From Metallyticus violacea (taxonomy: Eukaryota > Arthropoda > Insecta > Mantodea > Metallyticidae): 64,000 nt of DNA. The translations under genes were made by a program, and so were the position numbers. Of this stretch, positions 47,570 to 57,795 are shown piece by piece; position 1 is the first letter of the stretch, and each line of letters opens with the position of its first letter. The DNA lies in contig CM060831.1 of assembly GCA_030762175.1 (NCBI GenBank), positions 64,501 to 128,500 of the forward strand, in the 5' to 3' direction. The notes beneath the pieces were generated by a model. The model worked only from the letters and a program-made list of their open reading frames with translations. It was not told the DNA's origin and searched no databases.

Positions 47570-48975
47570 CTACAAGGAAATTAGTACCCCCCTTAATCAC
47601 TTGTGTAATGAATCTGTAACATTGGGTGTATTTCCTGAAAGACTAAAATATTCAATAGTGAAGCCTTTGTTCAAAAATAGAGAAAAAATAAATGTCTCTA
47701 ATTATAGAACTACAGCTATTTCATCTACATTCTCTAAGGTATTTGAGAGAGTGATGTTCAGTAGGCTTTACTATTACCTTAAAAGTAGCAATATTCTAGT
47801 TAATTATCAGTTTTGCTTTAGAAAAGGAATTTCAACAGAAAATGAAATCTATTAACTCACCAATGAAATTTTAACTGCAATATTTAAAATGGTTTATACT
47901 TACCTTGACAAAAGGAAACAGAAAATAGTAATAAACTGTCCTTTAAAAATAAAAAGTACATCAGAGTGGGGAATGATTAACCATGTAGTGCTGCAAAGAT
48001 CTATTCTGGGTCCTCTTCTTTTTCTGATATATATATATAAATGATCTATCCAAGATGTAGGAAATGCTGTTCTATTTGCAGATGACACAAGCATATTGAT
48101 AAATGGAAAGAGCCTTAATTATTGTGCCATTAAACTAAATCTGGTTCCGAGTTCATTGTGTGTATGGTTCAAAGCAAACAAATTGTCTCTAAATGTAGAT
48201 AAAACAAATGTTATGAAATTTATCACTCACAGATCTCCAGATTCACAATTATGGATAGGATGTAATAACAGTGTACTTTCACAAACCAATGTGTTAAAGT
48301 CCTTGGTTTAATAATTGATAACCATTTGAATTGGAAAGTGAACATGTCTTACAGAAAAAGTTTTACGAATAATCGCTGGTACACATAGCAGAAACCTCTT
48401 TAGGAAATTTGAAATTTTAACTCTTCCTTGTGAGTATATATTATCCCTCGGGAACTTTTATTTAAGAAATAAACAAAAATTTGTTCAAATCAAAATATAC
48501 ATGACAAGAATACTAGACAAAAAGAAAATCTACTGAGACTGGCTTCAACACTTTCCTGCCATCAAATAGGCATTTATTATGAATTGATTTTAGTAAAATC
48601 CAATTTCCTCCAGCCTAAAAGCCTTAATAAACAATGATAATTCCTTTAAATCTGTTCCTAGAAAATACATAAGTAAAAAGGCCTATTATTCTGTAAAGGA
48701 ATATATAAGTAAATATAATAAAAACACTGCAATGATTTATATCAATGTATAAGTTATATACTACAATTTGTATGATTAAGTAACTTGTCTGCTTTTATTA
48801 TTTGGTTGAGGTGTTCGTTTTAAATTTTTTTAATTATTTACGTATATGTACACAAATTTTTGGAAATGTAGATCGTGTTCTACTGTGGTAGTTGTATATG
48901 AGAAGTTCTATGTTCATAGATCTCTCTGACTGCTTTGTGAACTCACTGAATGCTCCACGAACTGAACTAAACTAC
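47570..48975 (+). mobile_element. LINE-C copy 2 with internal deletions
   Basis: Aligns with copy 1 from EISTPLNHLCNES (copy 1 near 45,140) to the 3' end. Two internal losses are visible: about 115 bp at 47,880 (corresponding to 45,421-45,537), which removes the block-A aspartate region, and about 257 bp at 48,340 (corresponding to 46,006-46,264). Both junctions have short microhomology. Its 3' end CCACGAACTGAACTAAACTA is close to, but not identical with, copy 1. Confidence 0.8.
47575..48690 (+). pseudogene. LINE-C copy 2 reverse transcriptase, broken
   Basis: An 84-codon open part (47,601-47,855) reads MCNESVTLGVFPERLKYSIV, NVSNYRTTAISSTFSKVFER and LVNYQFCFRKGISTENEIY. After the deletion comes a block-B remnant (SILGPLLFLIY-like, 48,000-48,035). 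Then AVLFADDTSILINGKSLN appears, with the FADD box near 48,080, and WFKANKLSLNVDKTNVMKFI. It is non-functional. The better-preserved YRTTAISSTFSKVFE block complements what is damaged in copy 1. Confidence 0.8.
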
Positions 48976-49309
48976 ACCAAAATTAAAATATTCATTCCTA
49001 TTATAGAAGACGTGAATAATTAAAAATGTCTTTAATTTTTGCACTTCTGTAAAAGAGCCACCAACAGATTAATGCTAATTTGGTGAAATTATATAATAAT
49101 TTCATTAACTATACTATACCAAAACTAAAATAATTGCCCATATTATAGAAGATGTGAGTATTTAAAAATTCCTTTAATTTATTTTTGAAAAGTTTGCTCT
49201 TCTGTGAATTACATTTACGTAACAATTTCAGTGAAACTGGAAGACCATTATAAACTTGTCAATAGCTGCCTTTCTGGAAAAGTGATAATGAATTTATTGG
49301 TCTATTCAA
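48976..49309. other. unassigned AT-rich DNA
   Basis: Contains two copies of an ATTATAGAAGA(C/T)GTGA segment about 140 bp apart (near 49,000 and 49,143), each preceded by CCAAAA(T/C)TAAAATA. This is a local imperfect duplication. No gene is seen. Confidence 0.5.
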
Positions 49310-49324
49310 ATCAACAGTATGTCT

Positions 49325-49621
49325 GGGTCGGTCCTGGTGGTATAGTGGTAACCATACTTGCCTTCTAAACCCAAGTTGCAGGTTTAAACTCGGCCAGGAT
49401 CGTTGGATTTTTTCGGGCGTAAAAATCCTAAGTATGGCTTCCTTCGGAAGGGAAGTAAAGCTATGGGTCCTGTGTTGTACATTTACGGCACAAAAAAGAA
49501 CCTCAAGCTTGAAAGAAGAGGTCTCTGAGCAAAATTTGTCGACCGTTTCACGCTCTAAATTGAATGCGACACTGATGACCCGAGATGTTAAAGGGCATCT
49601 TTAAATAAAACAAATAAAAAG
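49325..49621 (+). mobile_element. SINE-A copy 1
   Basis: tRNA-like head from 49,330 (GGTCCTGGTGGTATAGTGGT, A box) with a degraded B box (GGTTTAAACTC) and the complementary acceptor end CCAGGATC. The body has TTTTTTCGGGCGTAAAAATC, CTTCCTTCGGAAGGGAAGTA, ACATTTACGGCAC, AACCTCAAGCTTGAAAGA and CGTTTCACGC. The 3' hairpin region ACTGATGACCCGAGATGTTA has lost part of its stem, and the end is AAATAAAACAAATAAAAA. Flanked by a perfect 15-bp target-site duplication ATCAACAGTATGTCT (49,310-49,324 and 49,622-49,636). Confidence 0.9.
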
Positions 49622-49732
49622 ATCAACAGTATGTCTAGTGTTATATACAGATAAGTTCAGATTCAAGTTTTCTAAGTTGTCATCAGCCACAAAGCTCATT
49701 AGAGATATATTCTGGATTTAGAGATTCAGGTA

Positions 49733-50028
49733 ATCGATATTATTGTATGATTTAGTTGAACTACACACTCCTAATGCTTCGCTCATCATAATGTATAGAA
49801 CTGGTTTCGAAAACATTTGGTTCTCATCATCAGCCAGGCTAAAATCCAACTGTCGGATCATTCATTGAGCTGTGGGAATGTGTATTCTGCCCTGGTGGCA
49901 GTGTAATAAACTTGTAGTATATGTTTTCATCCCCGGTAGTGTCGAAGTTCATTAGACTGTCTTTGTATTTGTAGATGTAGATATTCTCCCAGGTTGCTAG
50001 TTCCGTAGGTACTTGTACTGATTTTAAT
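49733..50028 (-). mobile_element. Penelope-like element 3' end, left inverted arm
   Basis: A minus-strand frame (50,045-49,839, with an upstream extension from about 50,085) encodes AVADHFCKQNYNIMNKAKLL, then ATWENIYIYKYKDSLMNFD. This resembles the last part of a GIY-YIG endonuclease of Penelope-like elements (A-H-..-N-h, then ..W-E-..-IYK....LMN). After the stop comes the terminal motif CTGATGA, hairpin (GAGAAC/GTTTTC), GAAA (minus strand, about 49,847-49,812). It is mirrored by the right arm at 50,130-50,426. Confidence 0.6.
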
Positions 50029-50129
50029 AATTTTGCTTTATTCATTATGTTGTAATTTTGCTTACAAAAATGATCTGCTACTGCTGATTTCTCTATCTAC
50101 TTGTATTTTTATGTTCCTGAAATGTTCCT

Positions 50130-50426
50130 TTAAAATCAGTACAAGGACCTACAGAACTAGCAACCTAGGAGAAAATCTAGATCTACAAATACATAGACAG
50201 TCTAATGAACTTCCACACTGCCAGGGATGAAAACAAACTACAAGTTTATCACACCACCACCAGAGCAGAATAGACATTCCCACAGCTCAACAAATAATCC
50301 AAGTTAGATTTTAGCCCGGCTGATGATGAGAACCAAGTGTTCTGGAAACCAGTTTTATACATTATAACAAGTGAAGCATAAAGAGTGTGTTGTTCAATTA
50401 AAGCATACAATAATATCAATTATATG
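50130..50426 (+). mobile_element. Penelope-like element 3' end, right inverted arm
   Basis: Inverted, diverged copy of the left arm. AAAATCAGTACAAGGACCTA, GAACTAGCAACCTAGGAGAA, CAGACAGTCTAATGAACTTC and the terminal motif CTGATGA (50,320-50,326), hairpin, GAAA (50,345-50,348) are shared. The coding frame is broken here. About 100 bp of mostly unshared DNA separates the arms. Confidence 0.65.
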
Positions 50427-50429
50427 ATT

Positions 50430-51340
50430 GGCTTCACTGTGCAAGTTCCAAATTATATTGACATAAAACATTAATCTTAATGCATTTTGGTTTCCAAGAT
50501 TAACCAAACTTCTCAAAGCAAAGCACATAGAGCTCAGCTTTGAAAATTTGCTCTCTAGAGGTTTATCCAAGTTAGCTCTTTATCAATTTCTACCCTCAAG
50601 ATCTTGGTATGAGGAACTTTTCTAATAGTGTTACTAATATTAAATTCAGATATTTTTATTTTTAATTCTAAATTAGAGAGACTTTTTTTTTATCAAAATC
50701 TAGTGAAAATTTATTTGCTTCAAAGCAATTATTTAGCTCTTCAAATGCCTTTGAGGCTAAACTCGAAAGTTGAGCATATGAAACAAACATACTGGTATCA
50801 TCTGCAAAAAACACTGCCTTAAACTCTTTACTTACATTAGGCTGCAATGTAAATCGTTGATAAAAAAATATAAAAAAGCACAGGTCCCAGTCATGAGCAC
50901 CGTGGTACTCCAAGTTTAACAGTGCCAGCAACACTCATAATTACTGATAATTTTTAATGTTATTGGTTAAACATGAATTAAACCAATTTAAAGCTGTTTT
51001 GTCAACACCATACAAATTTAACATCTGTAACAGCATTTTATTATTTATACCATCAGATGCCTAAAATATTCGCAGAGAAAATATGTATATATAGTACTGA
51101 TAAAATTTCAGTAGAGAAATTAAAAGTGGTATTGCTAATCGACACCCCCTTCCTGAAGTCAAACTGGGATATTGGTAGTGTATTGAGTGACAGGTATTTC
51201 ATGATGCGATTATACATATTACATTAACCTATGATAATACAGTTTAGAGTGAAATAGTTCTGTAGTCGGAGGGTTCACATATATCACCTTTTTTAAATAA
51301 AGGCTTAATTACAGCTATCTGCAGAAAACCCTGGCATATT
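50430..51340 (-). pseudogene. LINE-D reverse transcriptase fragment
   Basis: On the minus strand, in order: a PLFKKG-like and YRTISLFTVLSKII block (about 51,300-51,230), a DGINNKMLLQMLNLYGVDKT-type stretch (about 51,055-51,000), then FKAVFFADDTSMFVSYAQL (FADD box, near 50,815) and FEELNNCFEANKFSLDFDKK. KFLGVEIDKELTW-like sequence near 50,590 follows. The block between the thumb start and FADD is shortened, losing most of GVPQGSILGPL. Frames are broken. It is a Jockey/CR1-type LINE distinct from LINE-C (FEANKFSL against WFKANKLSL). It abuts the PLE right arm. Confidence 0.75.
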
Positions 51341-51344
51341 TTAG

Positions 51345-52486
51345 CGTATTCGTTGCGGTATGTAAAGTGCTCTTACACTGCCCCACCATAAGCTGCAATT
51401 AACAAATATGAATTAAACGCAATTGGCAGTTTCATAATCATTGTCAATGAAAGCTGTTGAAAGCTAAACTATTTAAAAAAAAAATCTAAAAGTGTAAACA
51501 GGCCACTGCTTGTGAACATTTCTACTTTGTTAGTGTTAGTACTATATATACTAATACATGCATGTATGCTAATATACACGCATATATTAGCAGTTAGCTT
51601 GATATGAAGTAAGATAATCTATATAAACCAAAAACATAATGTGTGTGTCATACAGAAGAGAGAGCCTTTACACAAAAGGAAGCTTTCTTTCCAGTCAAAT
51701 GGAGAAAAAAGGCAATTCATCTCAATTATAAATACCAGAGAGGCCCATAGTTCGTTTTTTCAGCTATTTATAAAGTTCAGAGAAATTAAATTTCTAGTAA
51801 AATTTAGATATATCTATTTAAAAATTAGAAATCAACTACATATGGCAGATAAAAAAATTTAGATTCTTTCAGAGTATGTGAAAGCAGCAATAAACTTGGT
51901 TTGAATAAAAATCAAAAAAGTTTCTTCATAAATAATTTGAAGTGTAACGGGCACCAGTAAGTTGGTTGTTGAAACAAAACGTAGGCAGGCGAATTAAAAT
52001 TACAGAAATCGTCATTTATGTTGCAACGTATAATTTAAGCTTTTGAAAAATAAAATGTTTATTCCAATTTAAAATTTAATTGTACTTATATATTGTTAAG
52101 ACGATAATGTATAAAATAAATTAATAGTAACTGCTTTAACATTCCACACCTCAGATGACAGCCTTGTAACTATCGGCCATACAGAGCACGCACGCACGCG
52201 TCGCGAAGTGACAGAATGACAACCTTCAGCCAGCCAACTAAAATGAAACCTCAGCAAATTGTTTAGCTTACGATAACTTGATCCAAATAAACAACTCAGC
52301 TCCCCTTGTACAGCATAGTGCAAGATTTTTATATGGTACGGATTTATGCAATTTGTTTTAACTACTGACTGCTGCTTGTTATATCAAAACTAAAAGATAA
52401 AAATGTGCGTAGTCAACATCGTAAGATTGTATATGAAGTTAAGGACGGATTTTCTCCCGAGTATTACTTTTTATACATAGTGTGTA
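51345..52486. other. unassigned AT-rich DNA
   Basis: No gene recognised. Short alternating TATA/TACATGCATGTA-like segments occur near 51,545-51,590, and a small CpG-rich GCACGCACGCACGCG stretch lies near 52,186-52,200. Confidence 0.5.
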
Positions 52487-52487
52487 A

Positions 52488-52690
52488 CGCCATTTTTTAC
52501 TCCTGAGGCATCAAAGACGATGGATTGATGATGCATGAGATGAAATGATTAACTGGGAAAGTTTTTTTTTTTTTTTTTTTTTTTAGGAAGGAAACGATCC
52601 AGACCTAAGTTCTGGGTACCTCCTGGCGTTTGCCATTTATGAGGACAGGACAAAACCTCAGTGAGGGAGAGTGGTTCCGGCGGGAATCCC
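52488..52690 (-). mobile_element. SINE-B copy 4
   Basis: Minus-strand copy with the 3' block (GATGCATGAGATGAAATGAT), a 24-nt poly-T (about 52,561-52,584) in place of the internal A-run, GGGTACCTCCTGGCGTTTGC, and AAACCTCAGTGAGGGAGAG. The tRNA-like head beyond about 52,690 is lost or replaced. Confidence 0.75.
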
Positions 52691-53118
52691 GAGCATTTCA
52701 GAAGGTGCAAGAAAAGATAGCTACAGCCACCATCGCACAACCTAGTTTACAGAAATATCCGGGAGAAACAAAAACCTTAAAAAGGGGGAGGAAAAAAAAA
52801 ACTTTCCTTGGCACTCCGGGAAAGAAACAATTTGTTACAAAAAAAACTAACCGGAATCGATGATTTCGAAAAGTGTGTAATTATACACTACACACGAGTC
52901 CTATGCCGAAGAAAAGACTGTGCCTGCAATAAAAAGGATGCTATTTAAGCTGCGATAAAGTATTAATTTTCATCTAAACTATAAGCCACTGAACTGTAAT
53001 TAAAAAAATTGGTTTTTAACTGGAAAATACCATTAAAAGTCCGTCACGAAGGAGCTGCGTAAAATAAGTTATTGCTATTTTTGGAACCTAGAAGGTATAA
53101 TCGGTGGATATTGGAAGA

Positions 53119-53121
<3 letters not shown>
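52691..53121. other. unassigned DNA before a poly-A tract
   Basis: A purine-rich open stretch (lysine/threonine-rich translation) runs through 52,700-52,863. No family is recognised. The sequence ends at a 32-nt poly-A (53,122-53,153), so part of it may be a retroposed insert. Confidence 0.4.

Positions 53122-53153
<32 letters not shown>
53122..53153. repeat. 32-nt poly-A tract
   Basis: Uninterrupted A-run following GGAAGAGTT. Confidence 0.95.
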
Positions 53154-53155
<2 letters not shown>

Positions 53156-53575
53156 TAAAATTGCTGCCGCTTGAGCGTTAACAGTTACACACAAACTCAC
53201 ACACGCAGCTCGGACAACTTTCGGTTTTGCTGGATTTTGAACTCGATGAATCATTTGTTAATTGGTTGTTATATGCAAAGTTTTGTTGAGAACCATCTCC
53301 CTAACACAACTTTAAAAACAAATGAACAATCCAAATTATGGCCTTATTAATTAATGAAAAAAGTTATGGCATTATTGCACGTTATAACAAAATGTAAGCT
53401 AACCAATAAAATAAAAACCGAACTATAATACTTTACTTAATTAGGGTTGCCTATTTTTTCCCTTCAAAATAACTTGAAAATAAATATAATGATATTCTTC
53501 CAATTTTCAAAAGAAATGGGAACAAAATTAGAATTTTTGCGATCTATAAATATTAGAAAAGAAAAAAAAATCATT
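53154..53575. other. unassigned AT-rich DNA with a solo SAT-2-edge sequence
   Basis: Contains CTCGATGAATCATTTGTTAA near 53,242, closely matching CTCGACGAATCGTTTGTTAA at the right edge of SAT-2 (near 56,901). It is therefore a detached edge of that repeat. Confidence 0.5.
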
Positions 53576-53996
53576 TTAGAATTATTATTATTATTATTAT
53601 TATTATTATTGAGATTAATTTACCAAAATTAATTGCGTACTATCAATAAAATGAAATACATGACCACTGACAGACAAAGCTATCTACACTGTATGGGTAT
53701 TTTTAAACATTTTTAAATATAACCATGTTTATGAACTGAACCCTTGGTATCTTTACATTCACTAAAATAGAAAATAAATAAATAAATAAAGCCTCGAACT
53801 ACAGCAAGTATTTAAGATGTTGATATGTTTCAACAAAACAAAAAATGTTAATATTTAAAAACAATTTCGATGTACTTAGCAAATATACAGAATCAACAAC
53901 AAACAATAGAAAGTTTCATCGATTTTCGTTGGCTTTGAAATTTAACGTATTAGGGTAGGCCCGAAGTTTCCAGCCTAACTATTTTCTAGCTATGAT

Positions 53997-54276
53997 TGAT
54001 TAGTTTATTTATGGACGCTCTTTAACAGCTCAGGTCATCAGCGTCCCATTCAACTCAGGGCGTGAAACGGCCGACAAATTTTGCTCAGAGGCCTCTCTTT
54101 CAGGCTTGAGGTTCTTTTTCGTGCCGTAAATGTACGACACGGGACCCACGGCTTTACTTCCCTTCCGAAGGAAGCCATACTTAAGATTTTTACGCCCCGA
54201 AAAAATCCATCGGTCCTGGCCGCGATCTTGGGTTTAGTAGGCCAGGTATGGTAACCACTACACCACCAGGACCGAC
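53997..54276 (-). mobile_element. SINE-A copy 2
   Basis: Minus-strand copy. The 3' hairpin reads GGACGCTCTTTAAC...CAGCGTCC, then AAACGGCCGAC, CTTCCCTTCCGAAGGAAG, AAAATCCATCGGTCC. The head ends GTAACCACTACACCACCAGG (A-box complement). Flanked by a 13-bp near-perfect duplication, TTCTAGCTATGAT at 53,984-53,996 and TTCTAGGTATGAT at 54,277-54,289. Confidence 0.9.
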
Positions 54277-54279
54277 TTC

Positions 54280-54545
54280 TAGGTATGATAAAAGACAAAA
54301 ACTATATTTCACTTTTCAATATAGTTACCCTTTATTGTAATACATTTCTCACATCTTTGAATTAATATCTCAAACCCCCCCCCCCCCAAAATAGTCAGAA
54401 GTTTTGTCTGCAAAATGGGCATAAACAGCATCCATCATTTCTTCGTCACACTTAAATTTCCTTCCTCAAAGTTGCTTCTCGAGTTTTAAGAGGAAATAGT
54501 CACCGGGAGCCAGATATGGGCTGTATTCAGAAGTTTGTTTCGTTT
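54280..54545 (-). pseudogene. mariner-type transposase C-terminus, fossil 5
   Basis: The minus-strand translation gives EYSPYLAPGDYFLL, matching PPYSPDLAPSDYFLF with the third catalytic aspartate changed to G in APGD or shifted by one. GRKFKCDEEMMDAVYAHFAD and IQRCEKCITIKGNYIEK follow, matching GRKF-S-DEEV and RC-KC-EL-GDY-EK. A C-homopolymer (54,376-54,388) interrupts it. The 3' end near 54,300 (ATATTTCACTTTTCAATATA) may hold the terminal repeat. The rest of the transposase is absent. Confidence 0.75.
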
Positions 54546-54905
54546 CATTCTTCGATTTAAAGTTGAGTCACATAAGTGAAATAGTCATTATTATTCTTAT
54601 CGAGATTAAATCACTGAAAGTAATGGTATATCATTAATTAAATGAAATGTATGACTATTAATAGACAAAGCTATGCTGCGTAGTATTTTTAAATGTAAAC
54701 ATTTTATTAATTGCCCTTGGTATCAGGTTTACACCCACTAAAATGGAGAGAAGTATCAGAAAGTTTCGAGTTACATCATGTGTTTAAGATGTTCATATGT
54801 GTCAAATAAAACTAAATATTTTACTATTCAGAAAAAATTATAATGTACAAAGAAAATAAAAACAATCGAAAGTTACTTTGATTTCCATTGACTTTGGAAT
54901 TTCAT

Positions 54906-55189
54906 TTGAATGTTTCTGTAGTAAAAACATGCAACAAAAATGTTTTCTGAAGGTTATTACAAAGGGCTCTTACATACAAATATAATTCTCACACGCACAT
55001 TACGCGAATATTTCAATTTACTATCTTCACGACGATGTTTTTGTTAAATATAAAACATATGCATTATTATAAATACAGTTTATATGCTGAATTAATGTAT
55101 CCTTTTATTTTAAAACAATAGAGAGAAAATTAAACTCAAGCGCTTTTTAAACTTCAGTTTTCAAGTATACATTTCCTGGTAACGGTAAA
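54906..55189. other. unassigned AT-rich DNA
   Basis: Nothing recognisable. Confidence 0.5.
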
Positions 55190-56965
55190 ATGTTCGGAAA
55201 CTGTTTTTCATATTTTATTTGAAGGATATAAACCAAAAATTTCAGGGAAGAAATAAATATTGGTGTGTCTAGCGTATTTTTTCAATTTGTGGTTTCAAGT
55301 AAAACCTCACTTCTAATGTCCCGAATTCCCCTATTTTCAAGAACTATTTTTCTTATTTTATTAAAATTTTGTATACGAAGTTTTGATGGAATAAAACACA
55401 CATCAATGCCCTGAGCTATTTTGGAATTTTGAGTAAATCCCCCCCACCCTGCTAACAGTTCGCATGCAATAATTTTCACAAACTATTTTTTATATGTTAT
55501 TTCAAAAGCATATTTCGGGTTCCCTTTAAAAAAAAATAAAATTTCGGCAGTTAGAGCGATTTTTAAATTTCATGTATCCCCCCACTCTTAATAATCTGAA
55601 TTCACTGATTTTCAGAAACTATTTTTCCCAATTGACTTAAGTGGTATATGCAGAGAGTTGTTTAAAAAAAACAATGGTGCTGCTAAACAAATGTTATATT
55701 TTTGTATTCCTAATGGCCCGATTTCACTTATTTTCAAAACTACTTTTCATTTTTTTATTTCAACGCTATATACGGAGATGTTTTGCGAAAAAATAAATAT
55801 TAGTGCCAATAGAAAAAAAAAATATTAGTGCCAATAGAACGATTTTTAAATTTTTGATTTCAGGTAACCCCTATCTAATAATCCGATTTCACCGATTTTG
55901 AAAAACCATATATTCCCCATTTATTTCAATGGCATGCATCACGTTTCCTTTCAATACAAAATTTAAAATGAAGTGGCTCGATATTTTGCTTTAACCCCCA
56001 CTCGTTTTTACATGCAAACCCCTAAATGGAATAATCTGATTGCACTGAAATTTCGGAACTATTTTTCTTATTTGATTTAAATGATATATGCTGAATTTTG
56101 TTGTTATAAACAACTGTTGGTGCTGCTAGAATGATTTTTATATTTTGGGTTTCAGGTAACCCCCCTCCTAATAGTGCGATTTTCGCTATTTTCAAAAACT
56201 ATTTTTTTATTTCAATGCTATATATTATACAGAAATTAGTTTCGAAAAAAACAAATATTAAGCCACTAGAATGATTTTCAAATTTCGCTTTATCCCCCGC
56301 TCGTTTTCTCAGGTGGAATTTCCACTCCTAATAGTCCGCTTTTACTGATTTTTGAAAATTATTTTTCCGAGTTAACTTGTCCTATTAACAGTAAATTTTT
56401 GGCTTCAGGTTAACCCAACTCCCAATTGCCTCATTTCCCCTATTTTCAGAAACCGAGTTTTATATTTTATCTAAATGATATATACGGAGGTTCGTTGCGA
56501 AAAAATAAATATAAATGCCGCTAGAGCAATTTTTAAATGTTGGATTTCAGGTAAACCCCCCCCCCTAATATTTGGATTTCGCCGATTTTGGAAATATTTT
56601 TATTCTTTTATTTCAATGGCACATACCGAGTTTGCTTCAAAAACATTAAACATTGCAGCCAGGAGAGGAAGTTTTAATTTTCGCTTCAACTCTCATTCGT
56701 TTTTCAGGTATATATACTCAGTCTTAATGAATCGATTGCCCTAATTTTCGGAAACTAGTTTTACAATTTGTTTTAAAGAAATCCACCGAGGTTCGTTGAT
56801 AAAAAGCAAAAATTGCGGTCAATAAAAGAATTTTTCAATTCCATTAAAAAAATCGCAATAGGTTACCTTTACCCCCACTGGTCCAATTTTACTGGTTAAC
56901 TATCTCGACGAATCGTTTGTTAATTGATGTTTATAAGCCAAGTTTCATTGAAAAAATAAATGGAA
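55190..56965. repeat. SAT-2 degenerate tandem repeat, ~140-160-bp period, ~12 units
   Basis: Units begin with (A)AAACTATTTTTC near 55,199, 55,341, 55,481, 55,616, 55,736, 55,901, 56,056, 56,195, 56,355, 56,449, 56,590 and 56,750. The order within a unit is: TTTTATTTCAATGCTATATA, CGGAG-TTTGTTGCGAAAAAA, TAAATATT-GTGCC, CTAGAACGATTTTTAAATTT, GATTTCAGGTAA, a C-run (CCCCC) and CTAATAATCCGATTTCACTG. Units are strongly diverged. A 27-bp direct duplication (AAATATTAGTGCCAATAGAA, twice) lies within the unit at about 55,795-55,840. No coding potential is conserved between units. Confidence 0.75.
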
Positions 56966-57076
56966 CTGCTAAAGCTTTAACGGACGCAGGTGTGTGTGTG
57001 AAAAATAAAATAATTCTTATAAAGGTAACATAGCTATAACTAGGGAAGTATAAAGGAAATAAAACTCTTAGTATTC

Positions 57077-57078
<2 letters not shown>

Positions 57079-57110
<32 letters not shown>
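57079..57110. repeat. (AT)n microsatellite
   Basis: A run of AT dinucleotides at the 3' border of the PLE-like remnant. (AT)n runs also adjoin each PLE-like terminal unit at 58.3-59.0 kb. Confidence 0.9.
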
Positions 57111-57112
<2 letters not shown>

Positions 57113-57540
57113 CTCGAAATTCTCGGGTTCTTTTATGCCACGAAGACAAGTGAAGTTGGTAAAAATAAATATAATATATCAAATGCAACGTTATGTATGG
57201 ATAAAAAATAACCAACATGAGTGAGTGACGGAGAGAGAGAGAGAGAATAAAAATATATTAATACGTAAGATATAAACCCGGTGGAATGCGCGCTTTAAGC
57301 AAACAGAGCTTCCATCTCTGTATAAACTTTGATAACTATGAGTCGGTAATGCATCAATAAGTGTTAAGTGAATCATTGAAATCCTTACAGTGAGATGGGA
57401 CATGTTGGGCAACTGACAACTGACTTGGTTTCAACAGAACGTATATGATTGTTCATACGGGGCGAAACAACAGTAGAAGTTAAACCAATATAAAATGTTT
57501 TGCAAGGCTTAAAGATATAGCCGCCAACTATCTCAAGGCC
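57111..57540 (-). pseudogene. Penelope-like element GIY-YIG remnant
   Basis: The minus-strand translation near 57,530-57,440 gives IFKPCKTFYIGLTSTVVSPR, then MNNHIRSVE. This is the YIG half and following arginine of a GIY-YIG nuclease (consensus FYIG-T...L..R...H). Further on, separated by frameshifts, VYTEMEALFA and KARIPPG resemble the ending (...EALYI...P.LN). After it (57,160-57,111) the sequence TGGCATAAAAGAACCCGAGA, then TTCGAGG, resembles the terminal motif of the units at 58.4-59.0 kb. PLEs use this nuclease for target cleavage. The RT part is not present. Confidence 0.5.
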
Positions 57541-57775
57541 ATGGGTGGCCGAGGAAGAGGAGGGGGCGGGATTGTGAGCGGGGGGTCTGGGGTTCGATTC
57601 CCACCAGTACCTCTTTGACAGAGGTTTTTCTCCAGATTTTCCTCAGTCATAAATGCTAAATGCCGGGGAGGTACTTGAAACTTAGGCGTGGAAGGCTTCC
57701 CTTCTTTAAATAATATTATTATATAAAGAAATCCTTTCCCAATTGATCATCTTATGTATCATCAGTGTCCGCCTG
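57540..57775 (+). mobile_element. SINE-B copy 5
   Basis: Head ATGGGTGGCCGAGG with a degraded A box and a B box GGTTCGATTCCC near 57,592. Body ACCTCTTTGACAGAGG, AAATGCCGGGGAGGTACTTG, AACTTAGGCGTGG and 3' block ATGTATCATCAGTGTCCGCC. It abuts SINE-B copy 6 tail to tail and lies against the PLE remnant. Confidence 0.85.
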
Positions 57776-57795
57776 TTTTTTTTTTTATTTCTTTT

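Larger units (their letters stand above)
53576..54905. repeat. diverged direct duplication flanking SINE-A and a mariner end
   Basis: The segment 53,580-53,946 (ATTATTATTGAGATTAAT, GACAGACAAAGCTAT, CCCTTGGTATC, CACTAAAATAGA, TTTAAGATGTTGATATGT) recurs in diverged form at 54,580-54,905 (GAGATTAAATCA, AATAGACAAAGCTAT, CCCTTGGTATCAGG, CACTAAAATGGA, TTTAAGATGTTCATATGT). SINE-A copy 2 and a mariner fragment lie between the two units. Confidence 0.7.

Noticed and set aside
55190..56965. CRISPR array
   Set aside because: The repeat units are long, strongly diverged and not separated by constant-length unique spacers. The DNA is eukaryotic.
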